A DNA stretch of 64,000 bases from Variovorax beijingensis (GCF_007828835.1 NZ_VIVL01000016.1:37763-101762), one strand, 5' to 3'. Counted from the first letter of the stretch, positions 26,337-39,268 are shown. Numbers and translations: made by a program. Notes: a model not told the origin generated them from the letters alone.

Positions 26337-28004
26337 TCAGCGCGAGAACGACTCGACGGCCACCGGGATCTTCGGCGGCTGCCAGCGGTATGCGGCGTCC
26401 AGCACGTTGCGCTCCGGCATTTGGCCGCTCCAGCGGAGCTTGAGCAGGTCCATCAGCGTCCAGGCCGTCCAGTCGGCGCGAAAGGGCTGCTGCTGCGCGG
26501 TGCCGTCCGGCAGCGCCTGCCGGTTGCGCCAGATCACCGCCGGAATGCGGTAGCCCGACGCGGTCGAAGGACTGTGGCCCGCACGGTCGCTGCCATGCCC
26601 CACTTCCTGGCCGTGGTCCGACAGGTACATCCACGCACGGTAGTCATTCGGCTGGCCCGTGCTGCGCGTCTGCTGCAGGAGCTCGGACACCACGAAATCG
26701 TGATACAGCAACGCGGCGTCATATTCCTGGCGGAAGCGGCGCACCCAGGCCGACCGGCCGTTCTTCACCAGGCCGGTTTCGACCGCGTCCACGTCATCGT
26801 CGAACGGATTGGCATTCTCGGGAAAGCGCAGGCTGTAGTGCGGATGCGCGCCCATGAGATGCACCACGATCAGCTTGCGGTCGGTGCCTGCATCCTGCAG
26901 CGCTTCCTGCACGCAGTCGAGGATCTCGCCGTCCAGCGAGGCGCTGGCGCGGCCGGGCGTGCGGTTCACCATGTCCACCACGTCTGCGAAGCGTGCATGC
27001 TGCTGTTCGATGGCCAGGTCGTCGTGGTTGCTGATCCACCAGACCTTGTAGCCCGCGGCGCGTGCCAGCGCCAGCAGGTGCGGTGGGTTCTCGCTCTCGG
27101 GCAGGCCGAAGTGGAACATGTTGCGCAGCGCGGGCAGGGTGCTCGCGTCCGCCGACCACGCGTGGCGCAGCACGGCCATCTGGCTGCCGGCCTGCGCCTT
27201 GTGCGCCAGCAGGCGCGGCGTGGTGGGGCGGCCGTAGCCGTAGAGCGCCATGTTGTCGCGGTTGATGCTGTCGGTGATGACCAGCACCACCGTCGACGAG
27301 CCGACTTCCAGCGGCACGGGCGCGATCGCCTTGGCGTGCACCATCATGCGGTCGCGCACCTGCTGCTGGTCGGCCCATGCGGCGCGCAGCGTGTGTACCG
27401 AATGCGACCACTGGGTCCAGAAGACCGCAGGGTGAAGCCGGCGCCATGGCTTGCTCGCGTAGGCCAGGCACGCGAGCAGCAGCACGGCAAACACCAGCGA
27501 TTTCAGCCAGAAAGGCAGATGCATGCGCAAGCCGGGGGGCGCTGAAACCGAAGCCACCGCACCGCGGCGCACGAACACAGCCGCCAGCATGCCGGCGGCC
27601 AGTACTGCCATCGACCAGACAACGGCGGATCGCCAATGCATCCTGAGGTATTCGGTGCCTTCGCGCGCATTGGTGTTGGCCACGGCGCCCAGCACCATGG
27701 CCCCATCGGGGGCCGCTTGGTAGGTGTCGAGCAGGTAGGCACGCATCACGCCGTCGAGTGCAAAGCCCATGACCCAGAGCCAGACGCATCCTGCGCGCAC
27801 GCGCCGCAGCCGCGCGCTGCGCAGCGGCCACGCGAGCCAGAGCACCATCGGCGCGGCGAGCACCGCGAGCTGGGCGATGCGTCGGCCGTCATGGCCCAGC
27901 GCGATGAGGGCCAGCAGCGTGGCGCCGGCCGCGCCGCAGGCGAGCAGGGGGCGTGGGTGCGAAGCGTTCCGGACAGCGGACGCTTCGGAGTGGAGGGTGG
28001 TCAA
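26337..28004 (-). CDS. membrane sulfatase/phosphoethanolamine-transferase-like protein
   Basis: The frame is open to 28340, but codons before about 28004 have poor third-position bias and overlap the promoter side of the next gene, so a TTG start at 28004 (555 residues) is proposed; ATG 28175 is the alternative. Several hydrophobic segments lie at the N-terminus. The C-terminal catalytic domain is of alkaline phosphatase/EptA type: VLVITDSINRDNMALYGYGR, HLMGAHPHYSLRFPE, YLSDHGQEVGHGSDRAGHS. In EptA the nucleophile is Thr in a GET-type motif; here the position reads TDS, so Ser may serve or activity may differ. Likely substrates are periplasmic lipids or glycans. Confidence 0.72.
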   Translation of the reverse strand: MTTLHSEASAVRNASHPRPLLACGAAGATLLALIALGHDGRRIAQLAVLAAPMVLWLAWPLRSARLRRVRAGCVWLWVMGFALDGVMRAYLLDTYQAAPDGAMVLGAVANTNAREGTEYLRMHWRSAVVWSMAVLAAGMLAAVFVRRGAVASVSAPPGLRMHLPFWLKSLVFAVLLLACLAYASKPWRRLHPAVFWTQWSHSVHTLRAAWADQQQVRDRMMVHAKAIAPVPLEVGSSTVVLVITDSINRDNMALYGYGRPTTPRLLAHKAQAGSQMAVLRHAWSADASTLPALRNMFHFGLPESENPPHLLALARAAGYKVWWISNHDDLAIEQQHARFADVVDMVNRTPGRASASLDGEILDCVQEALQDAGTDRKLIVVHLMGAHPHYSLRFPENANPFDDDVDAVETGLVKNGRSAWVRRFRQEYDAALLYHDFVVSELLQQTRSTGQPNDYRAWMYLSDHGQEVGHGSDRAGHSPSTASGYRIPAVIWRNRQALPDGTAQQQPFRADWTAWTLMDLLKLRWSGQMPERNVLDAAYRWQPPKIPVAVESFSR

Positions 28005-28212
28005 TCGTGCAAAGCGGGAGGTCGGAAGGGCGGGCGCATTTTGCCCCGCGACTTGTGCCGTGAGTGCCAGTGTCCGGGCTGTCTCGGGGTCTTTGGCGCG
28101 GCACTGCGGGATATCCCCCGCGGAACTTATTGCGCCTCGCAGGCCCAGACGGGCTCGCCCGGCATCGCCGGACATTCTTCTTGAAGCTCGATAGAAAAGG
28201 AACCCACGCTCC

Positions 28213-28674
28213 ATGTCCAGATCCAGCCGACTGCCCGCGCTGCTCCTCGCATTCGTTCTCTCGTGGATGGCATTGCCGTTCGCATTCGCCGCCGAGCGGC
28301 AGATGGTCAGTTCCGCGGCCAAGACCCTGAACATGCGCACCGGGCCCGGCCAGCGCTACGAAGCGCACTGGACCGTGGGCAAGGGCTACCCGTTCCGCGT
28401 CATCGGCAGGAAGGGCGACTGGCTGCGGGTCAGCGACTTCGAAAACGACAAGGCATGGGTCTACCGCCCGATGACCAGCAGGACGCCGCACCACGTGGTG
28501 AAGGCGAAGGTGGCCGTGCTGCGCAGATCACCGAGCACGCGCAGCCCGGCGGTGAAGCGGGCGGTCTATGGCGACGTGCTGCGCACGCTCGAGCGCCGGG
28601 GCGACTGGGTCAAGGTCCGGCACGAAGGCGGCGGCACCGGCTGGGTGGCGCGGCGCCTGGTGTGGGGCTGGTAG
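28213..28674 (+). CDS. periplasmic protein with two bacterial SH3 domains
   Basis: A 153-residue protein with a signal peptide (residues 1 to about 26, cut after AFAAE or FAFAA). Two SH3b domains follow: the first around KTLNMRTGPGQRYEAHWTVG to the segment ending DKAWVYRPM, and the second around VAVLRRSPSTRSPAVKRAVY to the end (GTGWVARRLVWGW). SH3b domains bind cell-wall peptides. The family (DUF1058-like) is common in Proteobacteria and no enzyme domain is present. It diverges from the sulfatase-like gene and converges on glpK with a 15-bp gap. Confidence 0.85.
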   Translation: MSRSSRLPALLLAFVLSWMALPFAFAAERQMVSSAAKTLNMRTGPGQRYEAHWTVGKGYPFRVIGRKGDWLRVSDFENDKAWVYRPMTSRTPHHVVKAKVAVLRRSPSTRSPAVKRAVYGDVLRTLERRGDWVKVRHEGGGTGWVARRLVWGW

Positions 28675-28689
28675 GCTGGGCAGCGGGCC

Positions 28690-30183
28690 TCAGGTCGCCG
28701 TGGCCTGCCGCACCGCGCGCTCCCAGCGCGCCATCGATTCCTCGGCCTGCGCGCGGCCCATGGTCGGCATGAAGCGCCGCTCCACCTTCCACAGCTTCGA
28801 CAGCTGTCGCGCGTCGCTGTAGACGCCGGTCGACAGGCCCGCAAGGTAGGCGGCGCCGAGCGCGGTAGTCTCGATGACTTCGGGCCGCACCACGGGAATG
28901 CCCAGCAGGTCGGCCTGGAACTGCATCAACAGGTCGTTCACGCTGGCGCCGCCGTCCACGCGCAGTTCGGCGACGGGCGTGCCGCCGGCCGCGACCGCAT
29001 CGCGGCTCATGGCCTGCAGCAGCGCGGCGCTCTGGTAGGCGATGCTTTCCAGCGCCGCGCGCGCGATGTGCGCCACCGTGGTCCCGCGCGTGAGGCCGGT
29101 GATGGTGCCGCGCGCATCGGCGTCCCAGTAGGGCGCGCCGAGGCCGGTGAAGGCCGGCACCATCATCACGCCGCCCGCGTCGGGCACGCTTTCGGCGAGC
29201 GACTGCACTTCGGCGCTGCCCTTGATGGCCTTCAGGCCGTCGCGCAGCCACTGCACCACGGCGCCGCCGACGAAGACGCTGCCTTCCATTGCGTACTGCG
29301 GCGTGGCGTCGGTCTGCGCGGCGCTGGTCACGAGCAGGCCGTTGTGCGAGGGCTGGAATTCGCTGCCCGTGTGCATCAGCAGGAAGCAGCCGGTGCCGTA
29401 GGTGTTCTTGGCCATGCCCGCTGCAAAGCAGGCCTGGCCGAAGAGGGCGCTCTGCTGGTCGCCGGCCACGCCGCCGATGGGCAGCGCGCGGCCGAGCAGG
29501 GCGGCATCGGTGTCGGCAAAGTGCGAGCTCGACGGCTGCACCCGGGGCATGAGCGCGGCGGGAATGTCGAGGGCCTTGAGCAGGTCGGCATCCCATTCGT
29601 TGCGGTGCACGTTGAAGAGCATGGTGCGCGAGGCGTTGCTCACGTCGGTGACGTGCACCTTGCCGCCGGTGAGCTGCCACATGAGCCAGCTGTCGACGGT
29701 GCCGAAAGCGAGCTCTCCGCGCTCGGCCTGCGCGCGCGCGCCGGGCACGTTGTCGAGCAGCCAGCGCAGCTTGGTGCCGGAGAAATACGCATCGATGACC
29801 AGCCCGGTCTTCTCCTGGATGGTGCCGGCCATGCCTTCGTCGCGCAGCTGCGCGCACAGCGGTTCGGCGCGCCGGTCCTGCCAGACGATGGCGTGATGCA
29901 CGGGCTGGCCGGTCTTGCGGTTCCACAGCACGGTGGTCTCGCGCTGGTTGGTGATGCCGATGGCATGGATGTCCGTGGGCTGGAGCTTGGCCTTGGCGAG
30001 CACGTCGCGCGCGGTGGCAAGCTGGCTCTGCCAGATCTCCATCGGGTCGTGCTCGACCCAGCCGGGGCGCGGATAGATTTGCGTGAGTTCCTTCTGCGCG
30101 ATGGCGACGATGCGGCCTTCGCGGTCGAACACGATGCTGCGGGAACTGGAGGTGCCCTGGTCGAGGGCGAGCAGGTAGGTCAT
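28690..30183 (-). CDS. glpK: glycerol kinase
   Basis: A 497-residue FGGY-family kinase, the normal length for GlpK. It opens with the ATP-binding start YLLALDQGTSSSRSIVFDRE and contains RETTVLWNRKTGQPVHHAIVW-type substrate-site sequence, GVAGDQQSALFGQACF and the C-terminal FGGY pattern (GLGAPYWDADARGTITG; LRVDGGASVNDLLMQFQADL). It converts glycerol and ATP to sn-glycerol 3-phosphate in the cytoplasm, the substrate of GlpD encoded at 31423. It is transcribed away from glpD and lies downstream of glpR on the same strand, separated from it by a 350-bp gap that holds a repeat. Confidence 0.96.
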   Translation of the reverse strand: MTYLLALDQGTSSSRSIVFDREGRIVAIAQKELTQIYPRPGWVEHDPMEIWQSQLATARDVLAKAKLQPTDIHAIGITNQRETTVLWNRKTGQPVHHAIVWQDRRAEPLCAQLRDEGMAGTIQEKTGLVIDAYFSGTKLRWLLDNVPGARAQAERGELAFGTVDSWLMWQLTGGKVHVTDVSNASRTMLFNVHRNEWDADLLKALDIPAALMPRVQPSSSHFADTDAALLGRALPIGGVAGDQQSALFGQACFAAGMAKNTYGTGCFLLMHTGSEFQPSHNGLLVTSAAQTDATPQYAMEGSVFVGGAVVQWLRDGLKAIKGSAEVQSLAESVPDAGGVMMVPAFTGLGAPYWDADARGTITGLTRGTTVAHIARAALESIAYQSAALLQAMSRDAVAAGGTPVAELRVDGGASVNDLLMQFQADLLGIPVVRPEVIETTALGAAYLAGLSTGVYSDARQLSKLWKVERRFMPTMGRAQAEESMARWERAVRQATAT

Positions 30184-30218
30184 GGCTTGAAGGGTCCTCG
30201 GGGTCGGGTCATGTCATT

Positions 30219-30493
30219 TGTTCCTGGCGCTGTTGTTCGGGGCGCGTGCACGGATCACCGGGTACTCCCCTCCGCGAATGTCCCCCGGCCTGCGGCCTCC
30301 TCCTTTATTTCGCTGCGGGGAGCACCCGATGCTCTGTGCACCAGGGCACGCTGCCGGTGTACCGCCGACCAACGACCGCTCTGTCCAACGCTCCCGTCGA
30401 TGGGGTGCCTTGCGCAGCGAAATAAAGGGGGAGGCCGCAGGCCGGAGGACATTCGCGGAGCAAGGTACCCCGTCGGCGGGAGCGTGCCCTGAA
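30219..30493. repeat. dispersed palindromic repeat, copy A
   Basis: About 275 bp filling the glpK-glpR gap. It is nearly identical to the reverse complement of 49679-49952, over blocks such as ACCGGGTACTCCCCTCCGCG and CGCTCCCGTCGATGGGGTGC. The element also has internal dyad symmetry: 30261-30316 pairs with 30413-30469 (for example CCTTTATTTCGCTGCG with CGCAGCGAAATAAAGG). It encodes no protein longer than a shadow frame. It most resembles a non-autonomous MITE or large REP-type element. No target-site duplication was confirmed. This stretch of more than 300 bases holds no gene. Confidence 0.85.
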
Positions 30494-30533
30494 CGAAGCA
30501 ACTCAAACACAACAGAGAAGCAAGTTTTCATCT

Positions 30534-31301
30534 TCAATCGCGCGCAATCTCGAGCCGAACCTGCGCCGCATGCAGCAGATCCGCAAAAGGCGCAGGCGGC
30601 TCCGCATCCGTGAACAGCCGGTCGATCTGCGACAGCGTACCCAGCTGGATCATCGCGGGCCGGTTGAACTTGCTCGCGTCCGCCGCGAGCCACACCTCGC
30701 GCCCCTGCGCGATGATGGTCTGCGCCACCTTCACCTCGCGCAGGTCGAAGTCGCGCAGCGATCCGTCGGGCTCGATGCTCGACACGCCGATCAGCGCGAT
30801 GTCCACCTTGAACTGGCGGATGAAATCGATGGTCGCCTCGCCCACGATCGCGCGGTCGCGCGGGCGCACCGAGCCGCCCGCCACGATCACCTCGCACGAC
30901 GTGTTGCCGCTCAGGATGGTCGCCACGTTCAGGTTGTTGGTGATCACGCGCAGGCCCGTGTGGCGCAGCAGCGCCTTGGCGATGGCTTCGGTGGTGGTGC
31001 CGATGTTGAGGATCAGCGAACAGTCGTTGGGCACCAGCTCGGCCACGCGCCGCGCGATGCGCGCCTTGCCCTCTGCATGCAGCGTTTCGCGCTGCTGGTA
31101 GCCGATGTTCTCGGTGGTGGAGCTCGGCACGCGCACGCCGCCGTGAAAGCGCGTGAGCAATCCCTGGTCGGCCAGCCGCTGCACGTCGCGCCGCACCGTC
31201 TGCAGCGTGACGCCCAGCATGTCGGCCAGTTGCTCGACGGTGACCGAGCCGCGCGTGCGCACGGTATCGAGAAGATTGATCTGGCGCGGATTGGAGTTCA
31301 C
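30534..31301 (-). CDS. glpR: DeoR-family glycerol regulon repressor
   Basis: A 255-residue DeoR-family regulator of normal length. The N-terminal helix-turn-helix is complete (LLDTVRTRGSVTVEQLADML, then VTLQTVRRDVQRLADQGLL) and the C-terminal sensor domain carries the sugar-phosphate-binding pattern (SLILNIGTTTEAIAKALL, EVIVAGGSVRPRDRAIVGE). GlpR homologues respond to glycerol 3-phosphate. Its divergence from glpD and neighbourhood with glpK support the name. A cluster of CGAA half-sites in the divergent gap (31357-31375) is a reasonable operator. The repeat at 30219-30493 separates it from glpK. Confidence 0.92.
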   Translation of the reverse strand: MNSNPRQINLLDTVRTRGSVTVEQLADMLGVTLQTVRRDVQRLADQGLLTRFHGGVRVPSSTTENIGYQQRETLHAEGKARIARRVAELVPNDCSLILNIGTTTEAIAKALLRHTGLRVITNNLNVATILSGNTSCEVIVAGGSVRPRDRAIVGEATIDFIRQFKVDIALIGVSSIEPDGSLRDFDLREVKVAQTIIAQGREVWLAADASKFNRPAMIQLGTLSQIDRLFTDAEPPAPFADLLHAAQVRLEIARD

Positions 31302-31356
31302 AGAGACGTCGTGGAAAGCAGGAAGACTCTCCAGAGAGTACAGGCCGTGCCACTTT

Positions 31357-31375
31357 AAAACGAACGAAAACGAAT
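31357..31375. promoter_or_regulatory. possible GlpR operator (CGAA repeats)
   Basis: AAAACGAACGAAAACGAAT contains three CGAA units at 31361, 31365 and 31371. GlpR-type operators are built from TTCG/CGAA half-sites. It sits between divergent glpR (start 31301) and glpD (start 31423), about 50 bp ahead of each. The lack of full two-fold symmetry lowers confidence. Confidence 0.4.
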
Positions 31376-31422
31376 CCTACTAAGGGAAAACTCGGAGGAA
31401 AATCGCGCCAAAAGGAATCCAA

Positions 31423-33095
31423 ATGAAAAGACGCGAAAATACAATGGCGCCCTTCCGTGACCGAAGTCATGAACCAACGGGCCCATCTTCTGTGAGCGAT
31501 TTCTCCTCCAATCCGCCTTCGCCGGCAACCGATTGCGACGTGCTGATCGTCGGCGGCGGCATCAACGGCTGCGGCATTGCGCGCGACCTGGCCGGCCGGG
31601 GCTGGCGCGTGGTGCTGTGCGAGAAGGACGATCTCGCCTCGCACACCTCGTCGTCATCCACCAAGCTGATCCACGGCGGCCTGCGCTACCTGGAGTACTA
31701 CGAGTTTTCGCTCGTGCGCAAGGCGCTGCAGGAGCGCGAAGTGCTGCTCAAGAGCGCGCCGCACATCATGTGGCCGCTGCGCTTCGTGATGCCGCACGAC
31801 CCTTCGATGCGGCCGGCCTGGATGATCCGCATCGGCCTGTTCATGTACGACCACCTTGCCAGGCGCGAAGTGCTGCCGGGCTCGCGCAGCATCGACCTGC
31901 GCAGCCATGCCGCCGGCGCGCCGCTCAAGCCGCAGTTCAAGCGCGGCTTCGTCTATTCCGACGGCTGGGTCGACGACGCGCGGCTCGTGGTGCTCAACGC
32001 CATCGACGCCAGGGCGCGCGGCGCCGAGGTGCTCACGCGCACCCGCTGCGTGCATGCGCAGCGCGATGCCGATGGCTGGACCGCCACGCTCGAAGCCGCC
32101 GACGGCGGCATCCGCGTGGTGCGCGCGCGCGCCGTGGTCAATGCCGCGGGGCCGTGGGCGGAATCGTTCCTGCGCGGCGTGGCGCAGTCGGCCAAGGGCG
32201 AGCCGCTGGCCACGCGGCACCTGCGGCTGGTCAAGGGCAGCCACATCGTGGTGCCGCGCCTGTTCGAGCACGACCATGCCTACATCTTCCAGAACCCCGA
32301 CAAGCGGATCATCTTCGCGATTCCCTACCAGGATGAGTTCACGCTGATCGGCACCACCGACATCGAGCTGAACGGCGACGATCCCGGCGCGGCGCGCATC
32401 GCCGAGGAAGAAATCGCCTACCTCTGCATGCAGGCGAGCCGCTATTTCGAGAAGCCGGTCAAGCCGGCCGACGTGGTCTGGACCTACTCGGGTGTGCGCC
32501 CGCTGCTCGACGACGCGTCGGGCGACCCCTCGGCCGTCACGCGCGACTACATGCTCGAGTCGAACACCACGGCGGCGCCGCTGCTGTCGGTGTGGGGCGG
32601 CAAGATCACCACCTTCCGCAAGCTGGCCGAGGACGCGGCCGACGAGGTCGGCAAGATGCTCGGACAGTCGAGCGCGCAGCGCCCGCCCTGGACCGATGGC
32701 GCCTTCCTGGCCGGCGGCGATCTTTCCGCATGGATCGGCGCCGCCACGCGGCCCGACGACGATTTCGAACGCTTCGTGGCCGCGGTGCAGGCGCGCCATG
32801 CATGGCTGGACGCGCGGCTCGCGCGCCGGCTGGCACGTGCCTACGGCGCACGCGTGGCCGAGCTGCTCGGCGATGCGCAGTCCATGGCCGACATGGGCGC
32901 GGCCGTGGCGCCGGGGCTCCACGAGCGCGAGCTGCGCTTCCTGCAAGAGAACGAATGGGCCGTGAGCGCCGACGACGTGCTCTGGCGCCGGTCGAAGCTC
33001 GGCCTGCGCTACACGGCCGAAGAGCGCCGGCAGGTGGCCGCCTGGCTGCAGGCGCACACCACCAACAACAGCTACATGATCAACGGGGAGCGCTG

Positions 33096-33096
<1 letters not shown>
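31423..33096 (+). CDS. glpD: glycerol-3-phosphate dehydrogenase (aerobic, FAD)
   Basis: A 557-residue flavoprotein. ATG 31423 is chosen for AAAGGA at 31411-31416; ATG 31444 and GTG 31492 are alternatives because conservation starts only near DCDVLIVGGGINGCGIARDL. That segment is the FAD-binding Rossmann motif. Further family landmarks are SSSTKLIHGGLRYLEYYEF, VVNAAGPWAESFL, FAIPYQDEFTLIGTTDIE and YSGVRPLLDD, with a C-terminal DAO_C domain. GlpD oxidises sn-glycerol 3-phosphate to dihydroxyacetone phosphate and passes electrons to quinone at the inner membrane. It leads the plus-strand glycerol operon and its TGA overlaps the glpS start. Confidence 0.95.
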
Positions 33097-34169
<1,073 letters not shown>

Positions 34170-34170
34170 C

Positions 34171-35241
34171 ATGGCACGCATCGATCTCGACCTGGCCCAC
34201 GCCTACCGTCCCAACCCGAAGCAGGACAGCGACTATGCGCTGTTGCCGCTCAAGATGAGCTTCCGCGATGGCGGCGCCTATGCCTTGCTCGGGCCCTCGG
34301 GCTGCGGCAAGACGACCATGCTCAACATCATCTCGGGCCTGCTGGTGCCGTCGCAGGGCACGGTGACCTTCGATGGCCGCGACATGACGCGCGCCACGCC
34401 GCAGGAGCGCAACATCGCGCAGGTGTTCCAGTTTCCGGTGATCTACGACACCATGACGGTGGCCGAGAACCTCGCGTTTCCGCTGCGCAACCGCAAGGTG
34501 CCCGAAGACCAGATCAGGAAGCGCGTGGGCGAGATTGCCGAGATGCTCGATATGAGCGGCCAGCTGAACCAGCGCGCCTCGGGCCTAGCGGCCGACGCCA
34601 AGCAGAAGATCTCGCTCGGCCGCGGCCTGGTGCGCAGCGACGTCTCGGCCGTGCTGTTCGACGAGCCGCTGACGGTGATCGATCCGCACCTGAAGTGGCA
34701 GCTGCGCCGCAAGCTCAAGCAGATCCACCGTGAGCTCAAGCTCACGCTGATCTACGTCACGCACGACCAGGTCGAGGCGCTCACCTTCGCCGAAGAGGTG
34801 GTGGTCATGACGCGCGGCAAGGCCGTGCAGGTGGGCAGTGCCGAGGCCCTGTTCGAACGGCCGGCGCATACCTTCGTCGGCCACTTCATCGGCTCGCCGG
34901 GCATGAATTTTCTTTCGGCGAAGAGTGCGAACGGCGCGCTCGAGGTGGCGGGTACGCCGCTCGTGCCGACACGCGAACTGCCGCAGGGCGCGCTCAAGAT
35001 CGGCATCCGGCCCGAGTACCTGCGCCTGTCGAATGCGGGCGCGGCCGGCGCCGTGCCCGCAGTGGTGAAGCAGGTGCAGGACGTCGGCACGCACGCCATG
35101 CTGAGCGCCGAGGTCGATGGTGGCGTGGTCAAGGTGCGGCTGCACTCGGACGACCAGCCGCCGGCAGTGGGAGACACCGTGTGGCTGCGGGTGCTCGACA
35201 CCCACACCTGCTACTACAAGGACGAGGAGCTGGTGGCATGA
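34171..35241 (+). CDS. glpT: glycerol ABC importer ATPase 2 (degenerate signature motif)
   Basis: A 356-residue ATPase, one base after the glpS stop. Walker A GPSGCGKTT (41-49), Walker B VLFDE (161-165) and H-loop His198 (VTHDQVEAL) are intact, but the LSGGQ signature is replaced by LAADA (139-143; GLAADAKQKISLGRGL). This is the mirror image of the defect in glpS, which suggests that the two proteins share one good and one degenerate ATP site. The symbol follows Rhizobium usage and must not be confused with the E. coli MFS GlpT antiporter. A palindromic repeat separates it from glpP. Confidence 0.88.
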   Translation: MARIDLDLAHAYRPNPKQDSDYALLPLKMSFRDGGAYALLGPSGCGKTTMLNIISGLLVPSQGTVTFDGRDMTRATPQERNIAQVFQFPVIYDTMTVAENLAFPLRNRKVPEDQIRKRVGEIAEMLDMSGQLNQRASGLAADAKQKISLGRGLVRSDVSAVLFDEPLTVIDPHLKWQLRRKLKQIHRELKLTLIYVTHDQVEALTFAEEVVVMTRGKAVQVGSAEALFERPAHTFVGHFIGSPGMNFLSAKSANGALEVAGTPLVPTRELPQGALKIGIRPEYLRLSNAGAAGAVPAVVKQVQDVGTHAMLSAEVDGGVVKVRLHSDDQPPAVGDTVWLRVLDTHTCYYKDEELVA

Positions 35242-35278
35242 ACCCCCCGATCACAGGCAGCGTGGTGCCTTTGTCTTT

Positions 35279-35379
35279 CTCCCTCCCCTCCCGGGGGAGG
35301 GCCGGGGTGGGGGCAAGCGGCGCCCCCATCGGGCGCTCTGCCTGCCCCCATCCCAACCTTCCCCCGGAAGGGGAAGGAG
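35279..35379. repeat. 101-bp imperfect palindrome inside the glp operon
   Basis: The left arm at 35279-35315 and the right arm at 35343-35379 are imperfect inverted copies of about 37 bases (CCCGGGGGAGGGCCGGGGTG against the complement of CATCCCAACCTTCCCCCGG). The centre has a second small hairpin, GCGCCCCCATCGGGCGC. It fills the 145-bp glpT-glpP gap. The right arm ends in AAGGAG (35374-35379), which is the ribosome-binding site of glpP. The shape fits a REP-type dispersed palindrome. Confidence 0.7.
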
Positions 35380-35386
35380 CCAAGCC

Positions 35387-36273
<887 letters not shown>

Positions 36274-36277
<4 letters not shown>

Positions 36278-37086
36278 ACGAAAAGAGATTCCGCAAACGC
36301 AGCATCTTCCTGGTGCTGTACATCCTGTTCGCGCTGCTGCCCATCTACTGGATGGTCAACATGAGCTTCAAGACGAACGAGGAAATCGTCTCCAGCTTCT
36401 CGTTCTTTCCGCACGAGCTCACCTGGGCCAACTACGCGCGCATCTTCACCGACGAGTCGTGGTACTCGGGCTACATCAACAGCCTGATCTACGTGGCCAT
36501 CAACACCGTGATCTCGCTCACCGTGGCGCTGCCGGCGGCGTATGCGTTCTCGCGTTATTCGTTCCTGGGCGACAAGCACGTCTTCTTCTGGCTGCTGACC
36601 AACCGCATGACCCCGCCCGCGGTGTTCCTGCTGCCGTTCTTCCAGCTCTACAGCACCGTCGGCCTCATGGACACTCACCTGGGCGTGGCGCTCGCGCACC
36701 TGCTGTTCAACGTGCCGCTGGCGGTGTGGATCCTCGAAGGCTTCATGAGCGGCATTCCGCGCGAGATCGACGAGACGGCCTACATCGACGGCTACTCGTT
36801 CCCGCGCTTCTTCGTGAAGATCTTCCTGCCGCTCATCAAGGCCGGCGTGGGCGTGGCGGCGTTCTTCTGCTTCATGTTCAGCTGGGTCGAGCTGCTGCTC
36901 GCGCGCACGTTGACCAGCGTGAACGCCAAGCCCATCGTCGCGACCATGACCCGCACCGTGAGCGCCTCCGGCATGGACTGGGCCACGCTGGCCGCCGCGG
37001 GCGTGCTCACCATCGTGCCCGGTGCGATCGTGATCTGGTTCGTGCGCCACTACATCGCCAAGGGTTTCGCGATGGGCCGCGTTTAA
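36274..37086 (+). CDS. glpQ: glycerol ABC importer permease 2
   Basis: A 270-residue MalG-type permease starting at ATG 36274 in an ATGA overlap with glpP. Membrane segments begin at FLVLYILFALLPIYWMVNMS. The EAA loop is IPREIDETAYIDGYSFPRFF. It partners GlpP in the inner membrane. The symbol follows the Rhizobium importer and is unrelated to the E. coli GlpQ phosphodiesterase. Confidence 0.92.
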
Positions 37087-37102
37087 GAGGAGGAAAAAAA
37101 AC

Positions 37103-37411
37103 ATGTTCGACTGGATGGTCTGGACCACCCCGGTGGCCGTTTTCTTCATCTGCATCGCGCTCATGCTGGTCGGCATGACGGTGTGGGAGTTCAAGTCGCC
37201 CACCACCATGCGGCGCGGCTGGCTGCCGATTGCCACCACGCGCGGCGACCGGCTCTTCATCGGGCTGCTGGCCGCGGCCTACGTGAACCTGGTCTTCATC
37301 GGCCTGGCCGGCAAGTTCCAGGAATGGCTGAGCCTGGAGGCCGAGCCCTCGATCTGGATCAGCTTCGTGCTGTCGATGTTTCTTCTGGCGCTGGTGATGC
37401 GCAAGGGCTGA
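37103..37411 (+). CDS. glpU: small membrane protein of glycerol importer operon (DUF2160)
   Basis: A 102-residue protein preceded by AGAGGAGG. Three hydrophobic segments are visible (VAVFFICIALMLVGMTVWEF; FIGLLAAAYVNLVFIGLA; ISFVLSMFLLALVMRK). The N-terminus MFDWMVWTTPVAVF and its position between permease and binding-protein genes identify the DUF2160/GlpU family. It is consistently encoded in this importer operon; the biochemical role is not known. It is likely an accessory membrane subunit. Confidence 0.88.
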   Translation: MFDWMVWTTPVAVFFICIALMLVGMTVWEFKSPTTMRRGWLPIATTRGDRLFIGLLAAAYVNLVFIGLAGKFQEWLSLEAEPSIWISFVLSMFLLALVMRKG

Positions 37412-37438
37412 GCCCGACGATTTCTTTTCAGACGCGAC

Positions 37439-37462
37439 CGGCTCTCCGCCTCCCCGGAGCCG
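37439..37462 (+). promoter_or_regulatory. intercistronic hairpin before the binding-protein gene
   Basis: CGGCTC(T)CCG pairs with CGGAGCCG across a short loop, with one bulged T. It lies in the 95-bp glpU-glpV gap and has no T-run directly after. Such hairpins often protect or separate the mRNA of highly expressed binding proteins; that role is inferred. Confidence 0.4.
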
Positions 37463-37506
37463 CGATCGAAAAAACCGGGGAAGCTTTCAACCGAGGAGAC
37501 ACATTC

Positions 37507-39237
<1,731 letters not shown>

Positions 39238-39268
39238 GCGGCTGCTTCTTTCCGAACAGCGTCCGACG

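Noticed and set aside
30219..30493. CRISPR array or tRNA in the glpK-glpR gap
   Set aside because: There are no regularly spaced direct repeats and no cloverleaf; the symmetry is inverted and shared with 49679-49952.
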